From Myxococcales bacterium (GTDB lineage Bacteria > Myxococcota_A > Bradymonadia > Bradymonadales > Bradymonadaceae), in the NCBI GenBank assembly GCA_007131755.1, contig SLPW01000514.1:1-32420 (forward strand): 32,420 nt of DNA, read 5' to 3'. The notes under the pieces were generated by a model. That model was not told where the DNA came from. It searched no databases and saw only the letters and a list, made by a program, of their open reading frames with translations. Both the position numbers and the translations under genes were made by a program. Of the stretch, positions 1 to 10,353 are shown piece after piece (position 1 is the stretch's first letter; each line of letters starts with the position of its first letter).

Positions 1-1
1 C

Positions 2-3000
2 TCACATCGCCCGTCGATACTCCCCGCCCACCTCGTACAGGGTATGCGAGATCTGCCCCAGACTTGCGTATCGTACCGTATTCATCAATTCGGCGAAGAT
101 ATTTCCACCGGACAGAGCCACCTGTCGAAGGCGCTTCAGAGCTTCTTCGCTTTCATCGCGATGCTCCTCTTTGAACGCCGCCAGGTTGCGAAGCTGCGTT
201 TGCTTCTCCTCCTCTGTCGAACGGATGAGCTCCAACTCCTGTTCCTCCTCTTCTTCCTGCAGGTGTTCCGGAGCAAGGAAGGTGTTGACGCCGATGACCG
301 GGCGCTCTCCGGAGTGCTTCTTTCGCTCGTAGAGCATCGACTCTTCCTGAATCTTGCTCCGCTGGTACTGATTCTCCATCGCTCCCAGCACACCGCCGCG
401 CCGACTGATGCTCTCGAACTCCGACAAGACCGCCTCTTCCACCAGATCCGTGAGCTCCTCGACGATAAACGATCCCTGATGAGGATTTTCGTTCTTCGCC
501 AACCCGAACTCCCGATTGATGATGAGTTGAATGGCCATCGCCCGCCGAACGCTCTCTTCCGTGGGCGTCGTGATGGCCTCGTCGTAGGCGTTAGTGTGAA
601 GGCTATTGCAATGGTCAAAGAGCGCCAACAATGCCTGCAAGGTGGTCCGGATATCGTTGAACTGGATCTCTTGCGCGTGAAGCGACCGACCCGAGGTCTG
701 AATATGGTATTTCAACTTCTGAGATCGCCCGTTGGCGCCGTATTTTTCACGCATCGCCACCGACCAGATCCGCCGCGCCACTCGCCCCAGCACGGTATAC
801 TCCGGATCCATTCCGTTGGAGAAGAAATACGATAGATTCGGCGCAAACTCGTCGATATCCATCCCCCTCTTCAGATAGTACTCCACGTAGGTGAACCCGT
901 TGGCCAGGGTAAAGGCGAGCTGGCTTATCGGATTCGCCCCCGCCTCGGCGATATGATAGCCGCTGATGGAGACGGAATAATAATTTCGCACCTTCTTCTC
1001 GACGAAATACTCCTGAATATCCCCCATCATTTTCAGGGCGAACTCCGTGGAGAAGATGCACGTATTCTGCGCCTGATCCTCTTTGAGGATATCCGCCTGC
1101 ACCGTACCGCGGACCACGTGGAGTGTGTGATCGCGGATCTCGTCGAGCTCCTCCGGGTCGGGCGCCCGTCCCTGTTCGGCGCGAAATTTGTCCACCTGCT
1201 GATCGATGGCCGTATTGAGAAACATGGCCAGAATGATCGGCGCCGGACCGTTGATGGTCATGGACACGCTGGTATTGGAGGCGCAGAGATCGAATCCGTC
1301 GTATAGCCTCTTCATATCGTCCAGCGTACACACGCTGACCCCCGAATTTCCGACCTTTCCGTAGATATCTGGCCTCCGGTCCGGATCCTCACCATAGAGC
1401 GTCACCGAGTCGAAGGCCGTGCTCAGTCGATTCGCCGGCTCTCCTTCGCACAGGTAGTGAAAGCGCTTATTCGTACGCTCCGGCGTTCCCTCCCCGGCGA
1501 ACATCCGCTTTGGCTCCTCATCACGTCGTTTGAACGCAAATACACCGGCTGTATAGGGAAAGCGGCCAGGAACGTTCTCCAACAACTGCCAGCGCACCAC
1601 ATCTCCCCAGTCGCGAAATTTCGGCAACGCCACCCGGGGAATCTTCGTCCCCGACAGCGACGTCTTTCTCAGATCGAATTCGATCGTCTTATCGCGGATC
1701 TGCACCTCGAAGATGTCGCCGCTATAGTCCTCCTTCAATTGATCCCATCCCTCGAGAAGTTCTCTGGGCTCATCGTCCAACTCCGCCCACAACTGAGCCT
1801 GCTTTTCGGCGATGGCTTGCCCGTCGTCGACGAGCTCTTTAGCTCCCTCCAACTGATAGAGTTTCGAGGCCAGATCGGCCTGCTCCTCCACCCATCGGCG
1901 AAAATCACGACATGTCTCGGCCACCTCGGCCAGGTAGCGACTTCGCGAACCGGGAATGATCCTATGGGCCCGCTCCGTGACGGGACCGCTGGTCTCCCAT
2001 TTCGAATCCTCCATCCCCAGGCCCGTATCCTCCATCAATCGATGATATAGCGCCGTCACCCCCGTATCGTTGAACTGGCTGGCGATGGTCCCGAATACGG
2101 GCAATTCTTCGTCTTCGATATCGTAGCCAATCTGGTGATTGCGGCGCAGCTGTTTTCGCACCGCTCGCAGCGCATCTTCGCTGCCGAATTTCTCGAATTT
2201 GTTGATCACCACGAAATCTGCGTAATCGAGCATCCCGATCTTCTCGAGCTGACTGTGGGCACCGAACTCGCTGGTCATCACGTAGATGGACAGATCGGAG
2301 TGGTCGACGATATCTGCATCGCCCTGCCCGATGCCGCTGGTCTCCACGATCACCAGATCAAAGCCCGCACTCTTCACAATGGCGATCGCCTCGTCCAATG
2401 CCTGCGCCACCTCTCCCTTGCTCTGTCGCGTCGCCAATGAGCGCATATAGACGCGCTCGTCATTGATGGCGTTCATTCGAATTCGGTCCCCCAGAAGTGC
2501 TCCACCGCTCTTTCGCCGCGACGGATCGACACATAATAGGGCCACCTTTTTGTCCGAAAAATCCAACAGATATCGACGTATAATCTCGTCCGTAAGACTG
2601 CTCTTTCCCGCCCCTCCGGTTCCGGTGATCCCCACCACGGGAATCTGCTTCAACGAATCTGGAAGCTCCAACTCGTCGAAGCGCCCCATCTCGGCCATCG
2701 TGATCGCCCGCGCCAACGCCTCGGGCTCGCCACTTTGCACCGCCTCGGCCGTCACACTTCCCACCTCTTCCACCGGATCGAAATCGGTGCGCTCCAGCAT
2801 ATGGTTGATCATCCCCTGAAGCCCCATCTCCCGCCCGTCATCGGGGCTGAAGATCTTACCCACCCCGTACTTCTCCAACTCCTCGATCTCGTCGGCGACG
2901 ATCACCCCACCGCCACCTCCGAAAACCCGGATATGGCTCGCCCCTCGCTGCTCCAACAGGTCGATCATATATTTGAAATACTCGATATGACCGCCCTGAT

Positions 3001-3238
3001 AGCTCGACACGGCGATCCCCTGGGCGTCCTCCTCGATGGCGGCGTCGACGATCTCGGCCACAGAGCGATTGTGCCCAAGGTGCACCACCTCCGCTCCCGT
3101 GGCCTGCAGGATTCGGCGCATCACGTTGATCGCCGCATCATGGCCGTCGAACAGACTCGCCGCGGTGACGAAGCGTATCGGGTGCACTGGCGAATACTTC
3201 TCGGGCTTCTGGGATGCCGAGGGGGCGGTGGCACTCAT
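2..3238 (-). CDS. icmF: Fused isobutyryl-CoA mutase with G-protein chaperone (IcmF)
   Basis: Adenosylcobalamin-dependent mutase that interconverts isobutyryl-CoA and n-butyryl-CoA in the cytoplasm, with its GTPase chaperone built into the same chain (family knowledge). The 1078 residues show the IcmF order: B12-binding domain at about 20-155 with the cobalt-ligand motif DGHDAA at 31-36; a MeaB/ArgK-like GTPase at about 195-425 with Walker [10 protein letters not shown] near 206-214 and base-recognition NKFEK near 346-350; a linker; then the mutase barrel from about 525 to the end. Substrate positions look like IcmF, not methylmalonyl-CoA mutase: Phe in AGVF (near 567) replaces the mutase Tyr, and Gln in AQNT (near 724) replaces the carboxylate-binding Arg. 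The frame is open to a TTG at 3301, but the ATG at 3238 has a GAGAG ribosome site just upstream and gives the usual family length. The stop lies at the window edge, so the gene is complete. No partner gene lies alongside. Confidence 0.95.
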   Translation of the reverse strand: MSATAPSASQKPEKYSPVHPIRFVTAASLFDGHDAAINVMRRILQATGAEVVHLGHNRSVAEIVDAAIEEDAQGIAVSSYQGGHIEYFKYMIDLLEQRGASHIRVFGGGGGVIVADEIEELEKYGVGKIFSPDDGREMGLQGMINHMLERTDFDPVEEVGSVTAEAVQSGEPEALARAITMAEMGRFDELELPDSLKQIPVVGITGTGGAGKSSLTDEIIRRYLLDFSDKKVALLCVDPSRRKSGGALLGDRIRMNAINDERVYMRSLATRQSKGEVAQALDEAIAIVKSAGFDLVIVETSGIGQGDADIVDHSDLSIYVMTSEFGAHSQLEKIGMLDYADFVVINKFEKFGSEDALRAVRKQLRRNHQIGYDIEDEELPVFGTIASQFNDTGVTALYHRLMEDTGLGMEDSKWETSGPVTERAHRIIPGSRSRYLAEVAETCRDFRRWVEEQADLASKLYQLEGAKELVDDGQAIAEKQAQLWAELDDEPRELLEGWDQLKEDYSGDIFEVQIRDKTIEFDLRKTSLSGTKIPRVALPKFRDWGDVVRWQLLENVPGRFPYTAGVFAFKRRDEEPKRMFAGEGTPERTNKRFHYLCEGEPANRLSTAFDSVTLYGEDPDRRPDIYGKVGNSGVSVCTLDDMKRLYDGFDLCASNTSVSMTINGPAPIILAMFLNTAIDQQVDKFRAEQGRAPDPEELDEIRDHTLHVVRGTVQADILKEDQAQNTCIFSTEFALKMMGDIQEYFVEKKVRNYYSVSISGYHIAEAGANPISQLAFTLANGFTYVEYYLKRGMDIDEFAPNLSYFFSNGMDPEYTVLGRVARRIWSVAMREKYGANGRSQKLKYHIQTSGRSLHAQEIQFNDIRTTLQALLALFDHCNSLHTNAYDEAITTPTEESVRRAMAIQLIINREFGLAKNENPHQGSFIVEELTDLVEEAVLSEFESISRRGGVLGAMENQYQRSKIQEESMLYERKKHSGERPVIGVNTFLAPEHLQEEEEEQELELIRSTEEEKQTQLRNLAAFKEEHRDESEEALKRLRQVALSGGNIFAELMNTVRYASLGQISHTLYEVGGEYRRAM

Positions 3239-3357
3239 GGCTTCTCTCTCGTCTGGGGTAATCTGGGGGTGGACTCCGTATCTCAGCGGCCAATAAAGCA
3301 AAACGGCCCCGAACTCACAAGCATTTCGCCGGCAAATACCTCGGCGATCACGGGCAC

Positions 3358-3543
3358 ATTAGTCCCTGAACAGGCGCTCATTTCGTTGCGAGGGCCCGGA
3401 GATGAGCGTAATGACAAGGAGAAGAAACTCAGGCGATGCAGCGCATCTTCAAGTTTCAGGTGAGCGCAGCGAACCGCTTCGACGCAGTCAGTGTGCGCAG
3501 ATCCGGGGCCGCAGCAGAAAGAGTCGCTTGTTCAGGGACTAAT
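3358..3543. repeat. 186-bp element with long inverted ends
   Basis: The ends 3358-3372 and 3529-3543 are perfect 15-bp inverted copies (left arm ATTAGTCCCTGAACA). They extend inward to 19 bp if one G-T pair is allowed. The interior holds smaller hairpins, such as CGCTCAT/ATGAGCG near 3375-3410, and no convincing ORF. It fills most of the gap between icmF and the upstream membrane-protein gene; the U-tract of that gene's terminator lies in the right end. It could be a non-autonomous MITE-like insertion, a structured RNA or a large cruciform. No clear target-site duplication is visible. Nothing else was recognised in 3239-3610. Confidence 0.55.
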
Positions 3544-3581
3544 ATTAAAAGGGCCCACCTCCCGTTCGGAGGCGAGCCCTT
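3541..3581 (-). terminator. Rho-independent terminator of the 3611-5137 gene
   Basis: Read on the minus strand, AAGGGC pairs with GCCCTT at the base and GGAGG pairs with CCTCC above, separated by a small internal loop. The hairpin (3549-3581) is followed by TTTTAATATT at 3550-3541. It lies 30 bases after the stop codon of the membrane-protein gene and so most likely ends its transcript before icmF. Confidence 0.75.
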
Positions 3582-3610
3582 GAACTGATCAAACTCAGAC
3601 CATCGGCTGA

Positions 3611-5137
3611 TTATTCGGCTGCGTCGTCTTCCGCAGCCTCGTCACCATTGATGGCACCGTCATCATCACCCGTTGCCGGAGCGTCGACGGTCCCGCCGAT
3701 GGAGAACAGCGGAACGCTCTCGCTCGCCACGCTGTCGATCGCGTCTTGAAGCGGCGTCAACTGCCTGGCCAACTGGTCGGTATACTCGCCCATCATCTTC
3801 ACGCGGTGCTCATATCGCTGCAGAGCGTTATTTCTCTCGACATCCAGAAAATGAGCGCGATTGACGGGAACGATATCGTAAATCGCCACGTTCTCAGTGC
3901 CTCCGGGCTCTCCGTACTCGCCGGGCGATACGTATTCCACGCGGATCATCCCCTCGTCGTCTACCTCGAATCGCGATCGGGGGTCGTCGGCCTGAGCCTC
4001 CTCCTCGATGTCAAAATCCGGTCGCACCGGCGCTCTGACTAACGATCCCGGCGAAGGATTGAATTGGTAGGGCGGCTGATCGGGATCCTGCATATGTAAA
4101 CCCCAGCCCTGCAGACTGAAGCGCACGGCGAGTTCCTCTTCCGGACTCCAATCATCGAAGCCTTCTGCAAGGGCTTCTAATTCCTCTCGGTCCACACCGG
4201 TGGTGATCTGGTAATGTTCCAAGATCAACCGAAACAGCGCGTCCGTATTTCCCATCGCCTGGTTGAGGGGACCCACGATAGACCGATCGGCCATCAGCAT
4301 TCGCTCCCTCGGCAACACACGGGCGTTGATCACGAAGTCCAACTCCGCCAGTTCTCGGGCCGCATCGAAATCGATCTCGCCGTGCTCGGCATTGGCGAGC
4401 TCCCGGATGATCTCGCGCGCTCGTTCGAAATCCTCGATCTTCGGCTCCAGATCGGCCTGCAGGCTCTTGGCGTCGTCGATCCGTGACTGTTGAATGGCAC
4501 GAGCGTCGAGGCTATCCGAGGTGAAAAAGCCAAACATCAGCCCCAACACCGCCACCACCACCATCACCACCACCGTAGCCGGTGAGAAGATGCCTCCGTC
4601 GTCGAGATCGAAATCCTTCAGATCGATCTCTTCGTCGTCGTCCAGCCCGAATTGTTGGCCCGTTGACGTCGCCGCTTGCCGCTGTTGCTTCGGTGGCGCC
4701 ATCGCCGTCGGCGGCGGCCCCTGCGCTCCCGGGGGCGGACCGGCCTGGCGCGGTGCAGCGCCACCGGGTTGAGCTGCGGCACTCGACTGTTGAGGTTGCG
4801 CGGCAGCGCTGAACTCGTCGAATCCTCCGCTGCTCGTCGGCTGTTCTGCTGCTGACGGTGCGCTCACTTCAGCCTGGGCCTGCTGAACCGGCTCGGGCTC
4901 CCTCTTCGACTTCAGCTTCGACTTCTTGAGCGCCGCGAGGCGATCGTCGACTCCTCCACCACCGCTTTTTGCCCCGGTCCGCTGTGGACCGGACCCCGTC
5001 AAAGCCGACTGCCCTCCGGAGCCTGTCGTCTTATTCTTGGCATCGCCTGATGATTTATCGGGGCCACCTCCCGGCTTCTTGAGCCCGAGACGCGACTTGA
5101 GATTGGAAAGATCTGGCTTGTTGTCTTTGCTCGACAA
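3611..5137 (-). CDS. Single-pass membrane protein of unknown function with disordered cytoplasmic N-terminus
   Basis: The family was not recognised. The 508 residues divide into: a short charged start containing DLSNLKSRLGLKK; a long low-complexity stretch rich in Gly, Ser, Pro, Gln and Ala to about 165; an acidic patch (DDDEEIDLKDFDLDD); one transmembrane helix at about 185-206; a charged, probably helical or coiled-coil segment at about 213-255; and a larger soluble part, presumably periplasmic because no signal peptide precedes the helix. The C-terminus is Asp/Glu-rich. The open frame reaches back to 5293, but the TTG at 5137 has a perfect AGGAGG six bases upstream, and codons further upstream look non-coding (Arg/Cys-rich). 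The bitopic layout resembles envelope assembly or motility accessory proteins, but no domain supports a specific role. It is transcribed away from the lipoprotein gene at 5524. Confidence 0.8.
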   Translation of the reverse strand: MSSKDNKPDLSNLKSRLGLKKPGGGPDKSSGDAKNKTTGSGGQSALTGSGPQRTGAKSGGGGVDDRLAALKKSKLKSKREPEPVQQAQAEVSAPSAAEQPTSSGGFDEFSAAAQPQQSSAAAQPGGAAPRQAGPPPGAQGPPPTAMAPPKQQRQAATSTGQQFGLDDDEEIDLKDFDLDDGGIFSPATVVVMVVVAVLGLMFGFFTSDSLDARAIQQSRIDDAKSLQADLEPKIEDFERAREIIRELANAEHGEIDFDAARELAELDFVINARVLPRERMLMADRSIVGPLNQAMGNTDALFRLILEHYQITTGVDREELEALAEGFDDWSPEEELAVRFSLQGWGLHMQDPDQPPYQFNPSPGSLVRAPVRPDFDIEEEAQADDPRSRFEVDDEGMIRVEYVSPGEYGEPGGTENVAIYDIVPVNRAHFLDVERNNALQRYEHRVKMMGEYTDQLARQLTPLQDAIDSVASESVPLFSIGGTVDAPATGDDDGAINGDEAAEDDAAE

Positions 5138-5523
5138 GGACGTCCTCCTGGGTTGAATGCGACCCCGGCACGCTGCTAGTGATATTCGGCGGAAGTTCTG
5201 AGCCTTATTCGGCCAAGACCGGCGAAATACGGGTTGAAACTTCTGTCGATCACCACTAGCCGTTAGGCCGTCGACACATTTCTTAATTCTCACCTGTGTC
5301 GGCTTTCTCGACCACTGCGACCATCATTTACCAGCAAATTCTGGTATCGACACGCTATCTCAGCCCCACAATTTTCGTCAAGTAGTCGCCCCGAGACCTT
5401 GAAAAAGACTTATCCATTTTACAGAATTGGCCGTTGGCCGATCTCTGACGTTCGTCGGAGATCCGGTCGGTGGACGACTCAGGGGCTCGTCCCCCCAATT
5501 TTCCCCAGCGAGTGTGACGGGAT
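5138..5523. promoter_or_regulatory. Divergent intergenic region with a candidate plus-strand promoter
   Basis: 386 bases separate the divergent membrane-protein and lipoprotein genes, so both promoters should lie here. A weak sigma-70-like candidate for the plus strand is TTGAAA (5399-5404), 17 bases, then CAGAAT (5422-5427), about 100 bases before the ATG at 5524. A 7-bp inverted pair GCTAGTG (5175-5181) and CACTAGC (5254-5260) flanks the zone upstream of the minus-strand gene and could be an operator or chance. No other feature is seen. Confidence 0.3.
5144..5149 (-). promoter_or_regulatory. Ribosome binding site fixing a TTG start
   Basis: AGGAGG on the minus strand, six bases before TTG at 5137-5135. 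No other in-frame start nearby has a comparable site, so it decides the start of the membrane-protein gene. Confidence 0.8.
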
Positions 5524-8500
5524 ATGACCGTGAAATTCCAGCGTAGTTCTTCAAAGCATCTCTGCCGTCGGCTGCGACACAGCTCCTATCTATTCATTTT
5601 CTTCGTCGGTGCCACCACATTTTTGTGGGCCTGCGGCTCCGATGAGCCGGGGGAAGTCAGCGGATCCCTCGTGGAGACCTCGGTAAGTCCCGAAGCCGGA
5701 TATCCCGACGTAGAGCTGACGGTCTCACTGGAGATCGACCCTCAGGGTGCACCGGAGGACGAGATCAGTTGGACCGTCGATTTCGGCGACGGAAATCGAA
5801 GATCCGGCGACAGCCTGGAGGCAACGGCCACCCACGCCTACTCCGACGTCGGGGAATATCGCATCGTCGTCGAAGCTCTCCATAACGGGGAGACCGCCGA
5901 CACCGACGAGATCTTCTTTACGGTCTATGATCCCGTCGACGTCAGCGTCGGATCCGTCAGCGCCCAGCCCGTCAACATCCTGGTCGGCGAAGACGCCACC
6001 GTCTCCTTTACGGTGGAAAACCTCACGGCGAGCCCCGTCTTCACTCCCGTCACCTTGCGGGCCTATCTCTCTCCCACCACCGACGTGACCCGCGAACAAT
6101 TCGACGCCGGCGAGCTCGACGATCTGGTCCCCCTGGGAGAACAGGTGCTTCAATTGGACGAAAACGACGTTTCTCTCAACCCGGGAGCATCACGAAACGT
6201 CAGCATCAACGCGCCCATCCCCGAGGTTCCCACCGGCGACTATCACACCGTTGTGGTCCTCGACCCCGATCACGAACTCCAGACTCAGACTCCGGAGGCC
6301 ACCCTGGCCTCGAGCATCGGCATCTTGCGCATCGAAAACCTGGACGCCAATCTCCCCAATATCTCCGTGGACTCATTGGAGACCCTGCCCGACCGCGCAT
6401 TCCCCGAGCTCAGCCGCTTCACCCGTGCCTTCGAATTGAGCAACCTCGGCGGGGTCGACGTCTTCAACGTGGTCCACAAGACCTATCTCCAGCCCGGATC
6501 CTCCACGCTCGACGACGACGCCATCCTCGTCCACACAAGCGATCCCATCAATCTTTCGGTGCACCAGTCGGAGGCCATCGGGCCTGACGAGTTCATTCTC
6601 TCCGAGCCCATCACCGCTCCCGACGACGAAGAGCTCGAGCTCTTCGTCATCGTCGAGGCCTTCTCCGAAGACGGCGATATCGAGGAAGCGACGACGGACA
6701 ACAACATCATCAGCTCCGATGATCCCATCATCGTCTCCAATGACCCCGTGGAAGGCCCGGACATCGTCGTCGAAGACTTCTCGGTATCCCCGGATAGCAC
6801 CTTCCTGGACGGCACGCTCGATCTTGAAACCACCATCGCCAATCGCGGCACCTCCGACGTACCCAGCTTCTTTTGTGGCATCTATATGAGCCCCCAGCCG
6901 GTCATCAACTTCGGCGGCGACCCCCAGATCCAGAATATCAACCTCACTGGTCTGAGCGCCGGCGACGAAACCCATATCGAAGACGAATTATACATCCCCG
7001 CCCTTCACGACCCCGGGGTCTACTACTTCTATATCGTCTGTGACCCCCACGGCGCGATTGACCAGCAATACCGGGGAAATAGTCAGGCCATCCACCTCGA
7101 GCCCATCACTGTGACCGACGAGGCGGATATCGATCTCTATGTCGACTCCATCAGCCTCCCCGAATTCGCCGACGACGGCGATAACATCATCGTTGAAGCC
7201 ACCGTCTGCGTCGCCGGATCCAATGCCAGCGGAACCACCCTCGGCGAACTCCACGTCAGTTCCGGCACGGACGTCGACTTCGACGGCGAACCCTACAAGA
7301 CCTTCGAGGTCCCCAGCGTCAGCCCCGGGGAGTGCGTCGAGCTCGAGTTGGAAGCCCAGGCCCGCTGCCAGGACTTCGTCGATGAATGGAGCGTCGGGGT
7401 ATACGTCGACGCCGACGAATCTCTTCCGGAGGACAATCGGGACAACAACAAACTCACAAGCTCCACTCCCCTGTTGCTCCAGGGCCCCTATTGCGAGTGC
7501 ATCGAAGACGACTTCGGGCCCAATCAGACGGCACAATCCGCTCACCCCGTCGACGTCGCTCCCGGCACCCCGGCCCACAAAGAGGCCTCTCTCTGCGTCC
7601 CCGGCGGCTGCGACTACTATATGGTGGAGCTCTTGCAGGGCGAGACTTTGCTCGTCGACATCTACCATGACTCCGAACGGGGCCCCTTGAAGTCGCGAAT
7701 GCTCAACCCCGCCGGATCCACAACCCTGGACTTCGACGACAGCGACGACTACCAGCAGATTCGCCGCTTCCTCGCCTCCTCCGACGACGACCCGGGGATC
7801 GGTCACCTCTTCCGGGTCTGTGCTCAGGATGGCAACGGTCGCAATTATTACGAGATGGATATCGACATCTATCCCCAGGCCGCCACCGTCGACGTCCTGC
7901 CCCACAATATCGAAATCCCACCACAGGAGAGCTTCTCCGTCGGGGCTACCTTCGACGTCGATCTGCGCATCTACAACCTGGGCGAACAACCGACCGGCCC
8001 CTTCGACGCCCAACTGGTGCTGACCAAGGAACGCGACGCCCTCACCCTGGGCGAAGGCGACGATATCGTACTCGCCACCCATCCCATCGACTCCCTCAGC
8101 CCTGCCAGCCATCGCGACGTCAGCCTGGAGGTGACGCTGTCCTCCTTTGTGGACGACGGCGATTATTTTATCGGCGTCAACCTCGATCCCTACGAGGTGT
8201 TGAACGACGAAAACCCGGAAAACCAGATCGGCTTTACCGACCAATTCTCCATCGAGACCGACTGCTACGACGCCTTCACCCCCAACGACTCCTTCGACGA
8301 AGCCGCCGCCATCGAGGCCGGCGTCACCTACGTCAACCTCGTCGCCTGCACCTCCAGCAACAACTACTATCAGATCTGCGCGCCCAGCGGTCACAGCATG
8401 GAAGCCACCATCGACGGCTTCGACCCCGCCGACGGGGACATCGACCTGCGACTCTTCGACCACACCCTGGGATCGCCCATCGATACCTCGGGCACCATGG

Positions 8501-9408
8501 GCGCAGACTCCGAGACGGTCTCCGTCGACTATATCGACGGAGATCAATGCTACTATCTGCAGACTTCTCTCGTGACCGTAGATGCGGTTGCCGAGAATAG
8601 CTACAACCTGCGCGTAGAGCTCGACGAGCTGCCCGCCGACATGCAATGCAACGACACCTTCGAGCCCAATGACGACTTCCAGACCGCCAGCAGTCTGTGG
8701 GAAGCCCTGGATTACGGTGGTGAGCTCGATCGCTGTCCCTCCTACGACATCGACGTCTACTCCGTGCAATTGTCACCGGAGTCCACCATCGACATCAGCG
8801 CCTCCCTCGATCCGCCGAACCAGTCGGGCACCCTCTTTTTGCAACTCCACGGGCCGAACTTCGTGCCCCTGGCCTTCGCCGAGACCGGCCCCGGTAATCC
8901 CACTGCCTCCATCGAGGGATTCACCCCCTCTACGACGGGCCCCCATTATGTGCGCATCGATATCGGCGGCGACGAACATCGCGTCACCTACAGTCTCGAT
9001 GCTCAGGGACTGCCCGGAATCGACCTCGCCGCAAAGGACCTGCGCATTGGCTCCGGTACCTATGTCGAGGGCGACCAGATCCGCTACGACTTTCTTCTCA
9101 CCAACTTCGGCGGCGATCACGTCGACTCCGTGACCTATCACGTCTATCTGGGCTCGTCGGCCACACCCGGCTCCTCCGACTCCCTGCTGGGAGCCTTCGA
9201 GGTCACCGACATCGCTCCCGACGAAACCATTGAGCTCGAGGGGCAGACCAACGTCCCCTCCTCCACTGAACCCGGAGAATACTACGTCCACGTCGTCGTC
9301 GATCCCGACGAAGAACTTGACGACGTCAATCTCAGCAATAACGTCACCTCCGTGCCCATCATCATCGTCGAATCTGAAGGCGATGACGACAATGGCGAAG
9401 ACTCCTGA
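5524..9408 (+). CDS. Large secreted lipoprotein with PKD, CARDB and PPC repeats
   Basis: A 1294-residue, strongly acidic lipoprotein. The N-terminus has a basic region, a hydrophobic stretch at about 21-36 and a lipobox-like LWAC ending at Cys37. A PKD-like beta-sandwich follows (about 45-135; FGDG and a Y-sDvGeY-type strand), then about six CARDB-like adhesion modules starting near 138, 270, 415, 540, 785 and 1168. These carry the recurring pattern of N-L/R-G in the middle and a closing strand such as GDYHTVVVLDPDHE. Three PPC-like domains interleave near 660, 910 and 1050, each opening with Asp/Glu-x-F-x-P-N. No catalytic domain is visible. The inferred role is a cell-surface or outer-membrane scaffold or adhesin. 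Domain borders are estimates by eye. The strong GAC/GTC bias keeps the opposite strand free of stops over long stretches. It lies 15 bases before the metallophosphoesterase gene, so the two may be cotranscribed. Confidence 0.88.
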   Translation: MTVKFQRSSSKHLCRRLRHSSYLFIFFVGATTFLWACGSDEPGEVSGSLVETSVSPEAGYPDVELTVSLEIDPQGAPEDEISWTVDFGDGNRRSGDSLEATATHAYSDVGEYRIVVEALHNGETADTDEIFFTVYDPVDVSVGSVSAQPVNILVGEDATVSFTVENLTASPVFTPVTLRAYLSPTTDVTREQFDAGELDDLVPLGEQVLQLDENDVSLNPGASRNVSINAPIPEVPTGDYHTVVVLDPDHELQTQTPEATLASSIGILRIENLDANLPNISVDSLETLPDRAFPELSRFTRAFELSNLGGVDVFNVVHKTYLQPGSSTLDDDAILVHTSDPINLSVHQSEAIGPDEFILSEPITAPDDEELELFVIVEAFSEDGDIEEATTDNNIISSDDPIIVSNDPVEGPDIVVEDFSVSPDSTFLDGTLDLETTIANRGTSDVPSFFCGIYMSPQPVINFGGDPQIQNINLTGLSAGDETHIEDELYIPALHDPGVYYFYIVCDPHGAIDQQYRGNSQAIHLEPITVTDEADIDLYVDSISLPEFADDGDNIIVEATVCVAGSNASGTTLGELHVSSGTDVDFDGEPYKTFEVPSVSPGECVELELEAQARCQDFVDEWSVGVYVDADESLPEDNRDNNKLTSSTPLLLQGPYCECIEDDFGPNQTAQSAHPVDVAPGTPAHKEASLCVPGGCDYYMVELLQGETLLVDIYHDSERGPLKSRMLNPAGSTTLDFDDSDDYQQIRRFLASSDDDPGIGHLFRVCAQDGNGRNYYEMDIDIYPQAATVDVLPHNIEIPPQESFSVGATFDVDLRIYNLGEQPTGPFDAQLVLTKERDALTLGEGDDIVLATHPIDSLSPASHRDVSLEVTLSSFVDDGDYFIGVNLDPYEVLNDENPENQIGFTDQFSIETDCYDAFTPNDSFDEAAAIEAGVTYVNLVACTSSNNYYQICAPSGHSMEATIDGFDPADGDIDLRLFDHTLGSPIDTSGTMGADSETVSVDYIDGDQCYYLQTSLVTVDAVAENSYNLRVELDELPADMQCNDTFEPNDDFQTASSLWEALDYGGELDRCPSYDIDVYSVQLSPESTIDISASLDPPNQSGTLFLQLHGPNFVPLAFAETGPGNPTASIEGFTPSTTGPHYVRIDIGGDEHRVTYSLDAQGLPGIDLAAKDLRIGSGTYVEGDQIRYDFLLTNFGGDHVDSVTYHVYLGSSATPGSSDSLLGAFEVTDIAPDETIELEGQTNVPSSTEPGEYYVHVVVDPDEELDDVNLSNNVTSVPIIIVESEGDDDNGEDS

Positions 9409-9423
9409 GGGGACCACAACTGT

Positions 9424-10353
9424 ATGCGTATCGGCCACATCTCTGATCTTCATATTCTGGAACTCGACAAACCGAGGCCCTTGAAATTTCTCAACAAGCG
9501 CCTCGTCGGGGGACTCAACCTGTTGCTCAAACGCTCCAACGCCCACTCTTCGAAGGTCGTGGAGCGCGCCATCGAGCATCTCGACGATCACGATGTGGAC
9601 CACATCGTGATCAGCGGCGATCTGACCAACCTTGCGCTGGACTCCGAATTCGCCGCCGCCCGAACCGTCGTCGACGGCCTGCGCGGCGGACCGGACCGGG
9701 TGAGCATCGTCCCCGGAAATCACGACTACTACACCCCCGGAGCGGCGCGTAATGGCCGCTTCGAACGCCACTTCCAGCCCTATCTGAAGAGCGATCTCCC
9801 TCGCTACCAACTCGATGAAGGCTACCCCTTCTGCCACCTGCGAGACGACGTGGCCATCATCGGTCTCAACAGCGGCATTGCCACCCCCTGGCTCTTCGCC
9901 ACAGGCCGCGTCGGCCCCGATGAGTTGCGGGCCGCCGAGCGCCTGCTCGACGATCCCGAGGTTCAGCGCCGATTCAAGATCGTCGTCGTCCACCATCCCC
10001 TGCTTCCCGACGAACATCATTCGATCCAGTTCAATCGACGCCTCCTCAACGCCGCTGAAGTCCTGGAGATGGTCCGCCGCAAAGACGTGGACCTCGTCCT
10101 TCACGGCCACAACCATTATTTCTCCGTCCTCCAGGTCCCCAAGCTCGGATCTCCCGGCACCACCTATATCTGCGAGGCCGGAAGCACCTCCGTGGCCATG
10201 GGCGGCGACCCGATGATGTCCGGAAAATTCAATATCTACACTGTGGAAGACGGCCACCTGCGGCAGGTGGAGAGCCATCTCTTCGAGAGCCACGAGGCGG
10301 GATTCCTCCCCTGGAAGTCCGAGGTCTTTCGGCGCACCATCGCGGAGGACTGA
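9424..10353 (+). CDS. Calcineurin-like metallophosphoesterase
   Basis: A 309-residue cytoplasmic protein (no signal peptide) with the full two-metal phosphoesterase motif set: D8-x-H10 in ISDLH, GDLTN at 65-69, GNHD at 98-101, HH at 190-191 and HGHNH at 227-231. The architecture is that of the CpdA/Icc-like group, whose members cleave cyclic nucleotides or other phosphodiesters. The substrate cannot be read from sequence. A GAGGGG ribosome site lies before the ATG, though somewhat far. The next gene begins immediately after the stop with no gap, so this is the first gene of a cassette with two DUF1444-like proteins and a DUF1285-like protein. That points to a conserved but uncharacterised process. 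Confidence 0.93.
   Translation: MRIGHISDLHILELDKPRPLKFLNKRLVGGLNLLLKRSNAHSSKVVERAIEHLDDHDVDHIVISGDLTNLALDSEFAAARTVVDGLRGGPDRVSIVPGNHDYYTPGAARNGRFERHFQPYLKSDLPRYQLDEGYPFCHLRDDVAIIGLNSGIATPWLFATGRVGPDELRAAERLLDDPEVQRRFKIVVVHHPLLPDEHHSIQFNRRLLNAAEVLEMVRRKDVDLVLHGHNHYFSVLQVPKLGSPGTTYICEAGSTSVAMGGDPMMSGKFNIYTVEDGHLRQVESHLFESHEAGFLPWKSEVFRRTIAED

Noticed and set aside
6988-8769. 593-codon frame antisense to the CARDB lipoprotein, with Val/Asp/Gly-rich translation
   Set aside because: It is the mirror of GAC/GTC-rich coding sequence. It has no domain, and the plus-strand protein is well supported. The same applies to 8773-10389, 16527-18626 and 23407-25080 on the minus strand and 25977-26831 on the plus strand.
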